Below, one piece after another: positions 12,917-24,616 of a stretch of DNA of 64,000 nt. Source of the stretch: Rhexocercosporidium sp. MPI-PUGE-AT-0058 (taxonomy: Eukaryota > Ascomycota > Leotiomycetes > Helotiales); contig JAGTJL010000028.1 in assembly GCA_020746875.1 (NCBI GenBank), positions 248,001 to 312,000 of the forward strand, in the 5' to 3' direction. The notes under the pieces are model-generated. The model had not been told where the DNA came from and searched no databases. It saw only the letters and a program-made list of their open reading frames with translations. How positions within the stretch are numbered: position 1 is the stretch's first letter; every line of letters begins with the position of its first letter. The position numbers and the translations under genes are program-made.

Positions 12917-13130
12917 TATAAAGTAGCGATTCTAGCCAGGAAATAATGCTTAAGGCGTTATTTAAGGAACTAAGTATATAACTTTTAAAGGTTCGTATAA
13001 GAGGCCTTTCCTTTATATAAAATTAGAAGAATTAAACACTTTTCTATTCTGAATCTTGACCTTTAGAATTACTAAGCTCCTTGCCTGGTGCCTTTCGCCG
13101 TGCTTCCTTCTTTGTTTGTTGTAGCCTTCA
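12917..13130 (+). repeat. 3' LTR of giant retrotransposon copy 1
   Basis: Begins TATAAAGTAGCGATTCTAGC (initial TG mutated to TA) and ends GTAGCCTTCA. It is the same length as the 5' LTR and aligns to it end to end. Confidence 0.92.
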
Positions 13131-16100
13131 TAATATATATTAAGAGTTTCTTTAATATTTTCGAGATTTAAATATATTAAAAGTTAAATATTATAATTTT
13201 TCAGAAAATCTTTTTATTTAATTAAATATTTTTTAATCTTACTTTTTTTATTTTATTTATAATTAAGAATACTTTTAACCTTTTATTCTTAAAAGTTATC
13301 TTCTTTACTTAATTTCAGAAGCTCACCGAGTAAGTAATTATTTAGTTGCTTATTAGCTTATGCTATATATTCTTTTAATAAAAATATATAGAATATTAAG
13401 TAGAGCTTTTCATATAAGCTTAGCAGCTTTAGAATATATGCCGTATTACTTACGCATTTAATAATCTAAAATAAGCTAATATATTTTAATAATAGCTTTT
13501 TAGTCTTCAGTCGAATGTTTTTAATGTTAAATATTACTTATTGTTTTAATTAGAAATGTTTATTTAAATGTCGGGTATTATAGTAGCTTTCCCGATTTTA
13601 TTACGCATAATCTTAAACTTTTGTAAGTTTAATTCGTTTATTATTTAATAATTTAATTCTGTCTCGGGCAATTAATACTTTTCCTCCTTAAATACTATCC
13701 TTAGGGTTCTATAATATTACCGGCTTATAGCCGTAATAAACTTAAAATAAAAATATTTAAAGCGTTTAATAAAAGGAATTATTATAAGTAAATTCAGTAA
13801 AAACTAATTTCTTTATTTAGTTTTTTTATAATATTTTATAAAAGGCGCGGAAGTATATCTCCAGATTTTAGTTTTATTTTTTTATTTATTTGTTTATTTA
13901 AGAATAATATATAAAGCTTAGTTTTTATTTAATATATATATAAAAGCAAAAAGTAAATTAAAATTTATTAATAAATATTATACTTTTATTAAATATAATG
14001 CCTTAGAGTACGCTAAAAAGAGAAAACACTCTCTCGAATAGTAATTTTATAAGTTCGGGAGTATTAATCGTTTTATAATATATTAAGTATCGGGCTATCT
14101 TCGAATACCGGTTAATAACTATTAATATATAATTAAGATTTAGGCCATTAAATAAGTTTTTATAAGGCGGCAACTTTATAATAAAATCTATTAAAATCTC
14201 GGATTAAGGCCGCGAAGGCCTCGGGAGACTTATTAAAAGTCTATATAGCGTATGTCGTTTTGATTTAATTTTTTAATAAATATTATATTTTTTAATATAT
14301 ATTTTAATATTATCTTTTATTTTATTTTAAAAATAGGTTTTATAGAGGAATTATAAAGTCTTTATAATACTATAATGCCTTATTAATAAGTTATTATAAT
14401 AAAGTTTTATGATTTTTATTTTTAATACTGAATTATTTGAGATATAAGCCTTAGAATTCTATTAAAAAAGTCCCAATAAATTTAAGTTTTATTTTTAATT
14501 TAATTAAGATTTAGTTTTATTTATTATATTAATTATATTTTTATAATTTTTATTATTACGTTAAGCGAGGATAATTAAGTCTTATAACGGCTTTATTAAT
14601 AAGGTTAAAGCTATTTGACTTTTAATTATTATTCTTATTTATAATATTAAAATAAAATGTTTATAATTATTAATTCTTATAATAAGTAGCTAGCTTTTAT
14701 TTTTTATATATAATAATATATTTATAAATAAAGTTATTATTTTAAGTATAATATTTAGAAGATTAGGTTTTATATGTTTAGCTTTTAGAATTCTTTTTTA
14801 AGTAATTCGTTCTGGTTTTATTAATACCGGGTCCGGCTTTCTATTGATAAGATTTTAAATAATATTAAATAGTTTTCTTAATAATATCTTATAATCCCTG
14901 TCTAGGAATATTTTAATATCGGCTCCTCGACTTCGTAAAGTATTTATAAAGGCTCTTTTTAATTTGTTTTAAAATATTAATAATTAAGTAATATTAATAA
15001 GGCCTTTAGATTCTTGATAATTTGGCTTTTTATTAGGTTTATTCGCTAGGTTTACGGTATTTTTACGGTAATAGATTTTAAAATTATAAGTGGTAAAATA
15101 TATTACTTATTATATTTATCGACTCTCGAAATATTTCGCTATTATAAAATACTTAAGGTTATTATAGTCCGTAAGTACTTCAATAGTATATTAATTACTT
15201 TTAAGGTAATGCCTTTATTTTTTAAAATACTTAATAATAATTAAAAGCTCTTTATTGTGAGTAATATAATTCCGCTTAATATTAATTATTTTACGGGATT
15301 AATACGTAACGGGTTTTTAGTGTTGCTTAAATCCTTTTTTAGAATTAGTTTATTAAAAGAAAATATTAATAATTATAAATCCAGAAGTATTAGTTTTAAC
15401 TCGAATACGCTTTATAAAATCGAAATGCCTTATGACTAATATGTTAATAAAAACTGCTTTCAAATCTTTAAAGCTTTTCTTAATTATATCGGAGAATTCG
15501 AAGGGTCTTTTTTTAACCTTATTCTTTATGTTTTAAAAAGCCTTTATTAAGCTTACGGCTATTTTAGAGTATTTTAATATAAATTTATAATAAAAATTCA
15601 CGAAGCCTAAAAAAACTTAAATATTTTTATAAGATTTTAGCTTTAGTTATTCTTAAATTAAACGAATTCGCTTTAGGTCTATTTAAATACCGATTAATTC
15701 GATTTTAAATCCTAAGAACTCGATTTAATTTACTTTAAACTCATACTTATTGAGTTTAACGAAGAGCTTATGCTTACGTAATCGTTTTATAACGGCTTTA
15801 ATATACTTATAATGCTTTTTTTTATTTTTAAAATAAATTAAGATATTATTAAGATATATAATAACGAAATAATTAATTAGTCTTGCTAACGCTTTATTAA
15901 TATATACTTAAAACGTAGCTAAAGCGTTAGATAGCCTAAAGGGTATTATTAAATATTTAAAATATTTATATTTAATACGGAAAGCTATTTTCCATTTGTG
16001 TCTTTCTTTAATTTTAATGTAATAGTATATATCTTTTAAATTTAAGGCCGTGAATATTACGACTCCGCTAAGACGGTCTAGCGTTTTATTAACTAAAGGG

Positions 16101-18900
16101 AGGGGGTGGCGATTTTTAATTATTATTTTATTTAATCCCTGATAATTTATATATAAACATAATCTCTTATTTTTTTTTAATATAAATAATATTAACGTAT
16201 TTACGGGATTTTTTAACGAACGAATCTATCTTTTTTATAACGAGGCAGTAAGGTATTCTTAAAGCGCGGCGAGTTGTGGTTTAAAAAGGTTATAAAAGGG
16301 GCTATATAAAGGTGGTGCGTTAGTGTTAATAGTATATTCGAATCTAACTTGTTTTTTAAGGAAAGTAGTTGACGGATTATTATCGTATATATTTGTTATA
16401 TTTATAAGCTAGTTTAAGAGAAACGTCGGTTTAGAAGTTTTTAATTAAATAGTTAATATTTATGACGGTTTTACGATATTAGTGTTAAGACGAATATCCT
16501 ACGATTGCCTTAAATATTTATATAATCTTAAATTCTTTAAATAGTTATAGTTGAATTAGGATATAAATATAATATAAGGTATTGTTTTAAGGTCGGTATT
16601 AAGAGTATTAATAAACTCCTTTATTATTACGATTTAAATTTCGTCTTAAGTTAAGGCGTAAGCTTATTTCTTGAGTTTTCAGTCGTAATACCCGGCGCTT
16701 TTATATTTAAGGAACTTTATTTTAAGAATTATATTATACTTTAAGTCTTTACAATTATAGAATCTTTTTCGAAAGGTTCTCGAGATTCTACGGTCGTCTT
16801 ATATAATTATATACAAGTTATAAGCGTTAGTTACCCGGAACTAATGTTTATTAAAGGTCATAAACTCTTAATTATACTTAAATAAAGAGAGAAATCCCTA
16901 TAGCTTAGCTTTATATTTATTAAGGAAATTATAATTTAAGTTATTATTTATTAAATTATTAAGTAACGCATTCGCACTTGTCTTGGGTTATTTTAATCTT
17001 ACAGAAATGTATAAGCGTTTAAGAACATCCCCTAAGCTTTCGACGCTTAAGACTTAGTATTACCTTTTCTCGCATTTTTTTTAGTATTAGACGGCTTTTA
17101 TTCTTTAGCGCGTATAGCAGTATATACTTTTCTTTTTATTAAAAGGGTTTTCTTTATTATTTTAAAACGTTTTTTTACTTTTAGCTTTTAAGGATTATTT
17201 TGCGCTTATTATGCGAACTTAAGACAGTTACGGTCTTTAGACTAATGACTCTTTTACTTATAAGAGCGGCAAAATATAATATTTTTAATATAATTCTTTT
17301 TTTTATTATTTTTACTTTTATTAAAGGGTCGGGAACCGAAAGCTAAAGAGGCGCCGTTAGGTGCGCGCTTCTTATTATTATCTTTAAAATGTTTTTTACG
17401 GCTTTTTTTACGAGATCCGCTATTCCTAGGATTATTATTACTTTATTTACTTTCGCCTCCGTTATGCTTAGCCTTTAGTGTATTAAAGAATACTCTTTAA
17501 GTTCTTTTAATAAAAGACTTAATATTATTAATTAGTTTCTTTTATTATTAATAAATATTAAAAAGGTTTATAAAAGCGTAAGAGTTAATTTACTGCGCCG
17601 TTAATGCATACGTGATTACTTTACGAAAGTTAGTAATAATATTATTATTAAATATTCGAGTATTACGGTCTTTAATAAATATAATAAACCGTCGGTATAT
17701 CGCTTAAATAAACTCGCCCGGTTACTAGCGGAACCGCTTAATGTTTTTAATAACCTTAGCACTTCGAGTTTCTTTAGAGATATAAAGCTTTTTTAAGAAG
17801 TCGATGAATAGGTTCTATATTAGCGGGATACCCTCGAGTCTAATTATAGTTTACTTCGCATCACTTCAATAAGTTAATAGGTCGCTTTTTATATTTGCCG
17901 CTGCGACGCGTACTCGATTCGCATACGTATTATAGCTATATAAGCGAGCTTTAAAGATCTCTTCTTAAGTATTTTTTCAATTTCGTAGGCTCTCGAAACT
18001 CTTTCTTTTGTATTTTTTAGGGATTATAATTATAAGATATTTCTTATAATCGCGCTTATTTTTCGCTTAAGCCGTAATATGCTTTAGTAAAATGTAAGCG
18101 TTTAGATTTAAATATATTAATAATATTATTTTAAATTTATAAGCTACGTAATTTGCCGTAGGTAATGCGGTTATTTCCTGGGGGTGTCCCGGGGCCGGCA
18201 AAGTCTTAGGCCTAATAACATCCTTATTAAGCGGGTATTATAGGCTAAGTAAGTTAGCTTTTAATCTTAAATTAGGGTTACGCTTTATTAAAAGTAACTT
18301 AAGGTCTTTTATTAAAATAATAGTAATAAAATTTAATATTATATTATAGGTTCGTTAAAGGCTTTCTTTAATTATATATTATTTATTTATTACGTCTGTA
18401 TGAGCGATAGAGATTACCTGGAGGCGGCGAAGTCTAATAAAACTATTCTTATAATAGGCGAGCCGCGTCTTCGCACGAGTGTCCTTAACCTTAGACTTAA
18501 TTAACAAGCGCATATGCTCTTCGAGCTCGTGCTGCTTCTGAGCGATTTGTTCTTCGGTGGGTATACTTAAAGTCGTAAGATTAGTATTAATATTAAGGAT
18601 AAAAAAGATTATATTATCCGTTATATAATCGAATATATTTAAGTTACTTTTAGTTTAAGCTATAGCCTTGCCTTTTTCTTTACGAGTATAAACGGGCTGG
18701 CTATAAGTATAGAAAGATTCCTTATTATTATTACCGCGAATACTTTAAGGCAGTTCGCTATCAAAAGCACTTTCGCTTTTAATTGTGTAAAAGAGATCTA
18801 TAGATTCTATAGTCTTACGAAGAATATTACGAGCGGCACCGCCGAAGTAAGTGTTGCCCACAGGTTTAACGTTACTAAATATAATTACTTAATAAAAAAC
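13131..18900 (-). mobile_element. RIP-degraded Ty3/gypsy retrotransposon, minus strand
   Basis: Reading the minus strand gives, in order, gag, RT and RNase H. The gag N-terminal region is near 18.4-18.8 kb. A zinc-knuckle-like stretch (C, H and C residues around KSH and DRNC) lies near 17.25 kb. RT lies near 15.8-16.2 kb, with RYPLPLI-like and LDLKDAYY-like blocks in mutated form and the catalytic motif as YLNN near 15.86 kb. RNase H lies near 15.12-15.28 kb (NYITHNKELL and YTIEVLTDYNNLKYF). Integrase should lie at 14.0-15.0 kb but is too decayed to read with certainty. LTRs were not identified, so both ends are estimates. Its sequence is unlike the giant element. Confidence 0.8.
15120..16230 (-). 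pseudogene. RT-RNase H remnant of the minus-strand gypsy element
   Basis: Clear gypsy RT and RNase H motifs are readable across frequent TAA/TAG codons. The Y-L-D-D catalytic motif is now YLNN: both Asp codons became Asn codons by G-to-A change, so even a frame-restored enzyme would be dead. The RNase H segment has the usual Glu (NKELL) and the TDYNNLKYF block. Confidence 0.8.
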
Positions 18901-20085
18901 CGTTTTTTTATCTTTTATATTACCTCTTTATGAAATAAAAAGATTAACTTATTAAATAGAGTTTACGGTAGGCAAAGCTTTATAAAAGTTTAAGGTAAAT
19001 TATATTTAAAGAATTAATTTCTAGCTTTTAAAGAAGTCCAAAGGAAAAGCGTATATATAAAAGGGGTTACTCGTAAGGGGAAGCAAAACGCTAGCGTGAC
19101 TAAATATATAAGTAAGACTAATTCTATAGATATTATAAAAGCCTCGGCCCCCTTATGCTACGGGCCCGGTTCCGTACAAATAGAATGAATAGGCATACAC
19201 ATGACAAAAAAGCATAAAAGGTTATGGTAATAAAATAACATAACGCAGCGAAAATAATATTACTAATAGGCCCACTTAATACGGCTACTCCGTTAATCTT
19301 TTGCATCTCTTAAAATACTTGCCTTAAATAAACTAAAGGCAATAATAAAAAAGACTTAAAAGTAATATTAAATAATAACATTAATGCCTTAAGAAATCTC
19401 TTAAATTTCCGCAAGTTATTAAGGAATTTAATATTTTAATATTTAAATATAAAAGAAACCGTAATAATAAGGAAAATAGTTAATATTATTATTTATATAA
19501 AAGACATTAAGACTACTCCCGAGGAAATAGCTTTAAGTGCTTAAACGTCTCTAAGCTTAGTTCCGTATAAGGCAAGATCCGGAAGGTGGACTGGCATTAG
19601 TAAGCACTTGATTTAATAAGTAAAGCCGAAACAATAAGATATAATATTAAAAGTAATATTCTAGAGTCGAGATTTAAAGGGTATAAGCGTTATTAATATC
19701 GGTGCCTTATAACGGATAAGCTTTTACGAACTAATGTTCTAAAACTATTTAAGTTAAAAAATCTCTAAAATTATAAAAAAGAACTTACAAATAATACTAA
19801 AACGCCTGCGATTTTTGTCTTTCTTAAGTGTAAAGCATAAACGCAGAAAATAAGTTTAGCGATTACCGCGAAAATAAATAATAAAGTTAATATAAAGGCA
19901 AGAAAACTTATGGCTTAAATTTCGAAATACTAGCATTTAAATAAATTAAAATAATAAAGAATTACTTTAAATAATAAACGGTATTACTTTGCCATACCTT
20001 TCGTTATAAGCTAAGTATTATATAGGCCAACCAATCGAAGCACAAGAAGATGTAGGCGTAGCCTACATTATTAGCGTCGTCTAAA
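18901..20085. other. AT-rich repeat sequence without readable gene
   Basis: Compositionally like the neighbouring RIP-degraded repeats. A small GC-richer patch (19140-19180) may be part of the 5' LTR or leader of the gypsy element. I could not find its direct-repeat partner near 13.1-13.9 kb. No supported gene. Confidence 0.4.
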
Positions 20086-20532
20086 TTCAGTTATAAATAA
20101 CAGCCTTGTCGAAACCCTGCTCAAGCCTACTAGGACCCCTTGTCGCTTTCTGTGTTCTCCGTGGGGAGGTGGGTCCACTATCCCCTTAACTGCGATTCTG
20201 TGCACCGTCCTGAAAGCCCTGTAAGCAAAGCCTGTAAGCGAGACGTCTATCCCCGAGAGGCGTGCAGATCAGCCACTACTGTAAAGCACTGCCCCGCACG
20301 CTGTAGGACGCTGTATGGAGCCTCAACACCCTAAACCAGACGTGGATACCGCAGTTACAAAGTAAGGGGATACACGCCTCCTACAGGGCTGGGACAGGGT
20401 TGGAGCGGGGCTGTAGACAGTTCTGGACCAGTCTGGAGCTGTAAGCTACGTCTGATTACTGCTACTGTTAACCTTGCTTTAACCCTGCTCGAACCCTGTC
20501 TAAACCCTACACGGCGAACCCTCCTCCTAGGC
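20086..20532. other. GC-rich island of unknown nature next to a piggyBac-like element
   Basis: About 450 bp of GC-balanced sequence within AT-rich repeats. It contains several AACCCTG-type repeats (for example near 20110 and 20480-20510) and a GC-rich counterpart in the other orientation near 20385-20410. A 64-codon plus-strand ORF (20140-20334) shows no recognisable domain. It does not look like rRNA or a simple telomere repeat. Its right edge coincides with the left end of the transposon. Confidence 0.45.
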
Positions 20533-20649
20533 TATCCCTTCGTCTGCTGAGACATTTCCCATACTAACAGGGGGGTAGCCCACCGATGTTTGCCAGAGGA
20601 GTAATGTATTATTTTATATACCTTTACATAGAAATTTATTAATAAAGTA
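20533..20649 (+). repeat. Left terminal inverted repeat of the piggyBac-like element
   Basis: 117 bp, reverse complement of 22499-22615 with only transition differences. Confidence 0.88.
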
Positions 20650-20839
20650 TAACGCGTCAATAAAAACTAGTTAAAACTGTCATTTCAAACGCGACAGGAC
20701 AAGATATACCAAAATAAAACGTCAACTCCACGAAAGTAATTCCAGCGATTCAAAAGTTATACAACCTACCTAAAAGAAGACAAAGAAGACATTTACTCTT
20801 AATAAGATCCTTAACGAGTTTAGACTAATCACAAACGTT

Positions 20840-22480
20840 TCTTTTAAGCCATTTAAGTGCGAGGCTCGTCGGCCGGCTATAACTATTTTATCTTTTACTT
20901 TCTCTTCTTCTTCTGAACCCTACGACTATTTTACCTTATTCTTTACACCTACCTTCTTACAGATTATTACGACCAATACAAATCGATACGCAGACTTACA
21001 ACGAATAAGAGTTCTATAAGAAAGAGCTCGTTAATAATATCTTTTAATTGTAAAGGAATTATATATGTTTCTTAGAGCATTAATTTATATAAGAGTCCAC
21101 GAAGAGCCTCGCATTGGCATGTATTAGAATTTAGATAAAGAAGAGGGCCTAATACATATAGTTTCAACTTATATTACATTAAACCGCTATAAAGATATTA
21201 AGAAGTATTATTATATCTCTAATGCTAAGGATGACAAACGCCGGGGGTATAACTTACCTACAAATTCAATATGATAGTATAAGGTAAAGCCTCTTGCTTT
21301 AGAATTACAAGCCTCTTATCAGAAGTACTATTCCCCTTCGTCAGAAGTCAGTATCGATGAACTCATGGTTTATAGTTTTGGCAAGTAAGTACCTCTCTTC
21401 TTTTAATTACCCTGCTATTAATTATTTTTATTAAATCTTCGCATACTTACAAAATACCGAATAAACCGATTAAGCAAGGGTACAAAATATACGGAATCGT
21501 CGACTATGGCTACATTTATAACTGGATTTAGAGCTCTTGGGTACACGGATTACAGTCACTTTTCAAGCATTCAAACCTTACCCCTACCGGCTTCTTTATA
21601 CGGTCTCTTGTACTCTCCCTCCCACGGCAACGTCTTACGGTTTACTTTAATAACTACTTTACCTCTATACCTCTTTTTAAAAAGCTCCGAGCCTGTGGAT
21701 TTAATGCTGTCGGAATAACTCGTCCATACCTAGAATTACCGGAAGGCTTTAAGGTCTTAAAGACTATATATACTAAAGCTCTAAAATAAAACACTTTAAT
21801 TGTAAAGGTAATCAAAAACACGCTTTATTTAGCCTAGCAAAACAATAATATTATTCTAGTATTAAATACTATATATACGGTACATTAAGTAGGCGATTTC
21901 CGAGCTACACTACGGCGACGCCCTACAAAGACATCGACTAATGGCCGTATCGTCAAATAAGCCTTTAAAGATAATTATATAAAAGAGCTATTTATCCCTC
22001 GCTTTATTAATAATTATAACTATTATATAGGAGGAGTTAATCTGGCAAATCAGTTTAGGGAAGTGTACAAGACTCATAGGGCTATATAACGAAATTAGTG
22101 GCCTCTTTTTTATTGGTTACTCGACATGGCTTATATTAATGTATATAGATTATATTTATTATATATTAATTAAGTAAAACCCTTATCTTACTTATAATTT
22201 AGAATTAAGCTATACCGTAAGCTTTTTGAGTACTCTTAAAAGGTACAATTAATTTAATTATACTTTGAATTAAGAGGTAAAAGGTTCTTTAATCTTAATT
22301 TATAATACGTACACTTTTAAGGGAAATTACATGTCGAAAGAGGTATTTGTGCGTGGTGCTCGTACCTTAGGAAGCGTTAAAAAGTACTAGGAATAATATT
22401 ATAAAAGCCTCTTAAGAAAACATATTAAGGGTGCACATTTTATATAGTATTTTTGTGTTAAGAAGAGGAGTGTTAGGAGC
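20840..22480 (+). pseudogene. piggyBac transposase remnant
   Basis: Codons near 21346-21385 read SIDELMVYSFGK, the block with the first catalytic Asp. A possible intron follows (GTAAGTACCT donor at about 21386; acceptor unclear). After it, NKPIKQGYKIYGIVDYGYIYNW (first 20 residues or so match the family's NKP-I-K-G-K block) lies near 21450-21525. VYFNNYFTSIPLF near 21640 is the second catalytic block, with Asn where Asp is expected. A C-terminal Cys-rich patch (GICAWCS near 22345; further Cys near 22450) fits the family's zinc-binding tail. In-frame TAA/TAG codons occur in several places. DDE transposases of this family excise precisely from TTAA sites; this copy is inactive on sequence grounds. 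Confidence 0.82.
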
Positions 22481-22498
22481 AGTTTCATTAGCATAAAG

Positions 22499-22615
22499 TA
22501 CCTTACTAATAAATTTCTATGTAAAGGTATATAAAATAATACATTATTCCCCTAGCAAACATCGGTGGGCTACCCCCCTGCTAATATGGGAAATGTCTCA
22601 GCAGACGAAGGGATA
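22499..22615 (-). repeat. Right terminal inverted repeat of the piggyBac-like element
   Basis: 117 bp, partner of 20533-20649. Confidence 0.88.
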
Positions 22616-23334
22616 AGAGACAGCAAGATGTCAGTTCTGGCCTTTAAAGCTTTTAAATTTAAGGAAAAAAGTAACTTTTAATTACGTTTAACTATTTATT
22701 AATAGCAACTATTCGGATCCTAGAAATCACATTCAAGCTATTAATAGAGTCACTAACATAAGGATACGGAATGCAGTTCCTGGTTTTTAGAACTTGAATC
22801 CAGATACTCTCCACAGGAACTTCTCATAAGCCCTCCAATTTCCCGGCTTTTGTAAATAGTAATCTTCTTGTAACGCGCGCGTACGAGTCCTTAACGGAGA
22901 TGGATTTAATCATGAAGGCATAAAGCGCGACTTATAAATAAATAAGAGCTTAAAGGTAGAATAAGAAATCAGTATTATCTAAATACATCTAAACATTAAC
23001 TAAATATTATCTAATATTATTTATATATCTTTGCGTTTTACACAGCTATCTTAAGAATAAAAACTTCTTCACTAATAGTCAATATAGCTTACTTATATTG
23101 CCGAGTCTTTAATCGCCGAACATATTGTCCTATTAACGGGATTAACGCTATCCTCTGAACTTTAAACTACCGAACGTCAAAGAACGTCTTTTACAGTAAA
23201 ACTAATGCGGCTGGCCGCATTAGTAAATGGCTAAGGCGCTAGAAACCAGACCGCACCCTCGATCGAGTCATTAATAGTATATACTTAAATAATTAAGGCA
23301 CTATATAATAGTTAGGAATTCAAGTGGGAACACG
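22616..23334. other. AT-rich intergenic or degraded repeat
   Basis: No readable gene. AT-rich with short GC patches (a CG-alternating run near 22875). Nothing else supported. Confidence 0.4.
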
Positions 23335-24082
23335 ACTTAGTAATAAAACATCCTTTAAGTAAATTAAGGTGAACTTTATAATAAAGAAAAAGTAGGCGTA
23401 TTTCTTAAAGTTAATATTACGTTTTAAAGGTTATAAAGTCTCGATCGATCCTTGGAATGTCGAGGGTGGTAATCGTGTCTTAAAAGAACTTGACTCTCGA
23501 ATAATCAGGCTGATCCGACCTCAGCCGATCCGACCCCACCTTTGCCTAATTGAGCCAGCAGAACGGTTCGCAAAGTTTTATAGCGAAGCTTTGAAATCAC
23601 TTACACTTGCTCTAGGTTTCGACGAGATGGTCCAGGAACATAGCAAGAATAGACTAACTAATGTGAGAGAAGAGGCTGTGGAACCGGCTCGGCTAGTGGA
23701 GACTTTAGCGGCACTTATTATCGATTTGACTACACTGCTTAGCGTTTCGGTAAAGAGCAGCGGCGTGGCTCCTAACATTAAAGGAGAACCCAGCGTTCGA
23801 AACCCTATTAATGGCATAGATAACAGCAAGGACACTGTCAACGGTGGAGTTAACGTGCAGTATAAAAGTGCCATCTCGCCAGTAGACTTCGTCTTAGTTC
23901 GAGAATAGGGAACGGAAACCCCAAATAAGCCCGTTAATGTCTTATTCACTGCTACGGACCGTGGAGAAACGCCCAAACCCGTTGAGTTCGTCGAATCGCA
24001 AGTAGGTGAGATATGGGAGGGCAGGATGAGAAAGCGTAGAAGATTAGGCAATGGACGGACTACACGGAAAGAAAGAAAGTGA
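23335..24082 (+). pseudogene. C-terminal part of an unidentified protein gene, degraded
   Basis: One plus-strand frame is coding-like from about 23335 to TGA at 24080-24082 (about 250 codons), with TAG at 23393-23395 and TAG at 23906-23908; both could come from CAG. Readable segments include KGYKVSIDPWNVEGGNR (near 23430), LIEPAERFAKFYSEALKSL (near 23550) and a basic tail MRKRRRLGNGRTTRKERK ending at the TGA. GC content is higher than the surrounding repeats, and the upstream part dissolves into AT-rich sequence. I do not recognise the family. The overlapping minus-strand ORF (23578-24138) has poor coding character and is probably a shadow. It could be a host gene truncated by the repeats or the tail of a transposon protein. 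Confidence 0.45.
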
Positions 24083-24616
24083 GGTGTGGAAGTAGAGATT
24101 GGTTCCATGACTCTTCGTATGCCGCCTAACTTCACCACTTAGGACTAACTTTACAGTCACTAAGCCTTAAAATTTTCAAGTCCATTTGCAAATCTATCTT
24201 CGTGACCGTAAAGTAGCAGGCCTGATTAAGGTAGAAGGTTCTCTACTTGGGGACTCCGGGAATTTGGATAAAAGTGCACTTTAAAGTACCCGGATGGGAG
24301 ATTCTAAATCCTGCAACTCACTTTTCTAACGCCTGGAAGGAACAGATTCCCAGGAGTGAATATATACTTTACTAGTTTCCAATACACAATCCTGTCCTCC
24401 TATCGGACTCCCTCCACCTTTACCCGTCCTCACTCTGTCATCAAAACCCAGCGAGTGACATTTACATCATATTTTATCCATCGTAAATAATAACCCCAAT
24501 ACCCCGATCCCGACACAATATAAGAATACACAACATTTAGTTCCAGCCCCTTGGTGTGATCCAGACGGGCTTTCAATCCTCCGCTCACTTGTAATCGCTC
24601 GCCCTCCATTCCCGAA
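24083..24616. other. Intergenic region, 3' flank of the membrane-protein gene
   Basis: No convincing gene. The half nearer 24616 should hold the 3' UTR of the minus-strand membrane-protein gene. Confidence 0.5.

Larger units (their letters stand above)
731..13130 (+). mobile_element. Giant Ty3/gypsy-type LTR retrotransposon, copy 1 (about 12.4 kb)
   Basis: Two direct 214-bp LTRs (731-944 and 12917-13130) bracket gag-protease, reverse transcriptase-RNase H-integrase, and a long third ORF. The LTR edges read TG...TA and TA...CA, as expected of TG...CA termini after C-to-T or G-to-A mutation. Domain order (protease, RT, RNase H, integrase) is that of Ty3/gypsy elements. Typical fungal gypsy elements are roughly 5-8 kb, so this one is unusually long; the extra length is mostly the third ORF. 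Reading frames are interrupted mainly by TAA/TAG at places where CAA/CAG is expected. This is the better preserved of two copies; the other is inverted at 41817-54216. A target-site duplication is not clear: TTATAT on the left and TAATAT on the right match at 5 of 6 bases. Confidence 0.93.
20533..22615 (+). mobile_element. piggyBac-like DNA transposon, degraded (2,083 bp)
   Basis: Terminal inverted repeats of 117 bp (20533-20649 and 22499-22615) start TATCCCTTCGTCTGCTGAGA and differ at about seven positions, all transitions. The interior encodes a piggyBac-family transposase on the plus strand. Flanks are not TTAA, the usual piggyBac target; the bases outside the repeats are AGGC and AGAG. 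Either the target duplication is mutated or the true ends differ slightly. Confidence 0.85.

Noticed and set aside
20086..20532. Telomere or rDNA fragment
   Set aside because: AACCCTG-like motifs are irregular and not a telomere array; no recognisable rRNA core sequence.
23578..24138. 186-codon minus-strand ORF
   Set aside because: Composition is Leu/Ser/Thr-rich without a recognisable pattern, while the plus strand gives a coherent basic C-terminus; treated as a shadow.
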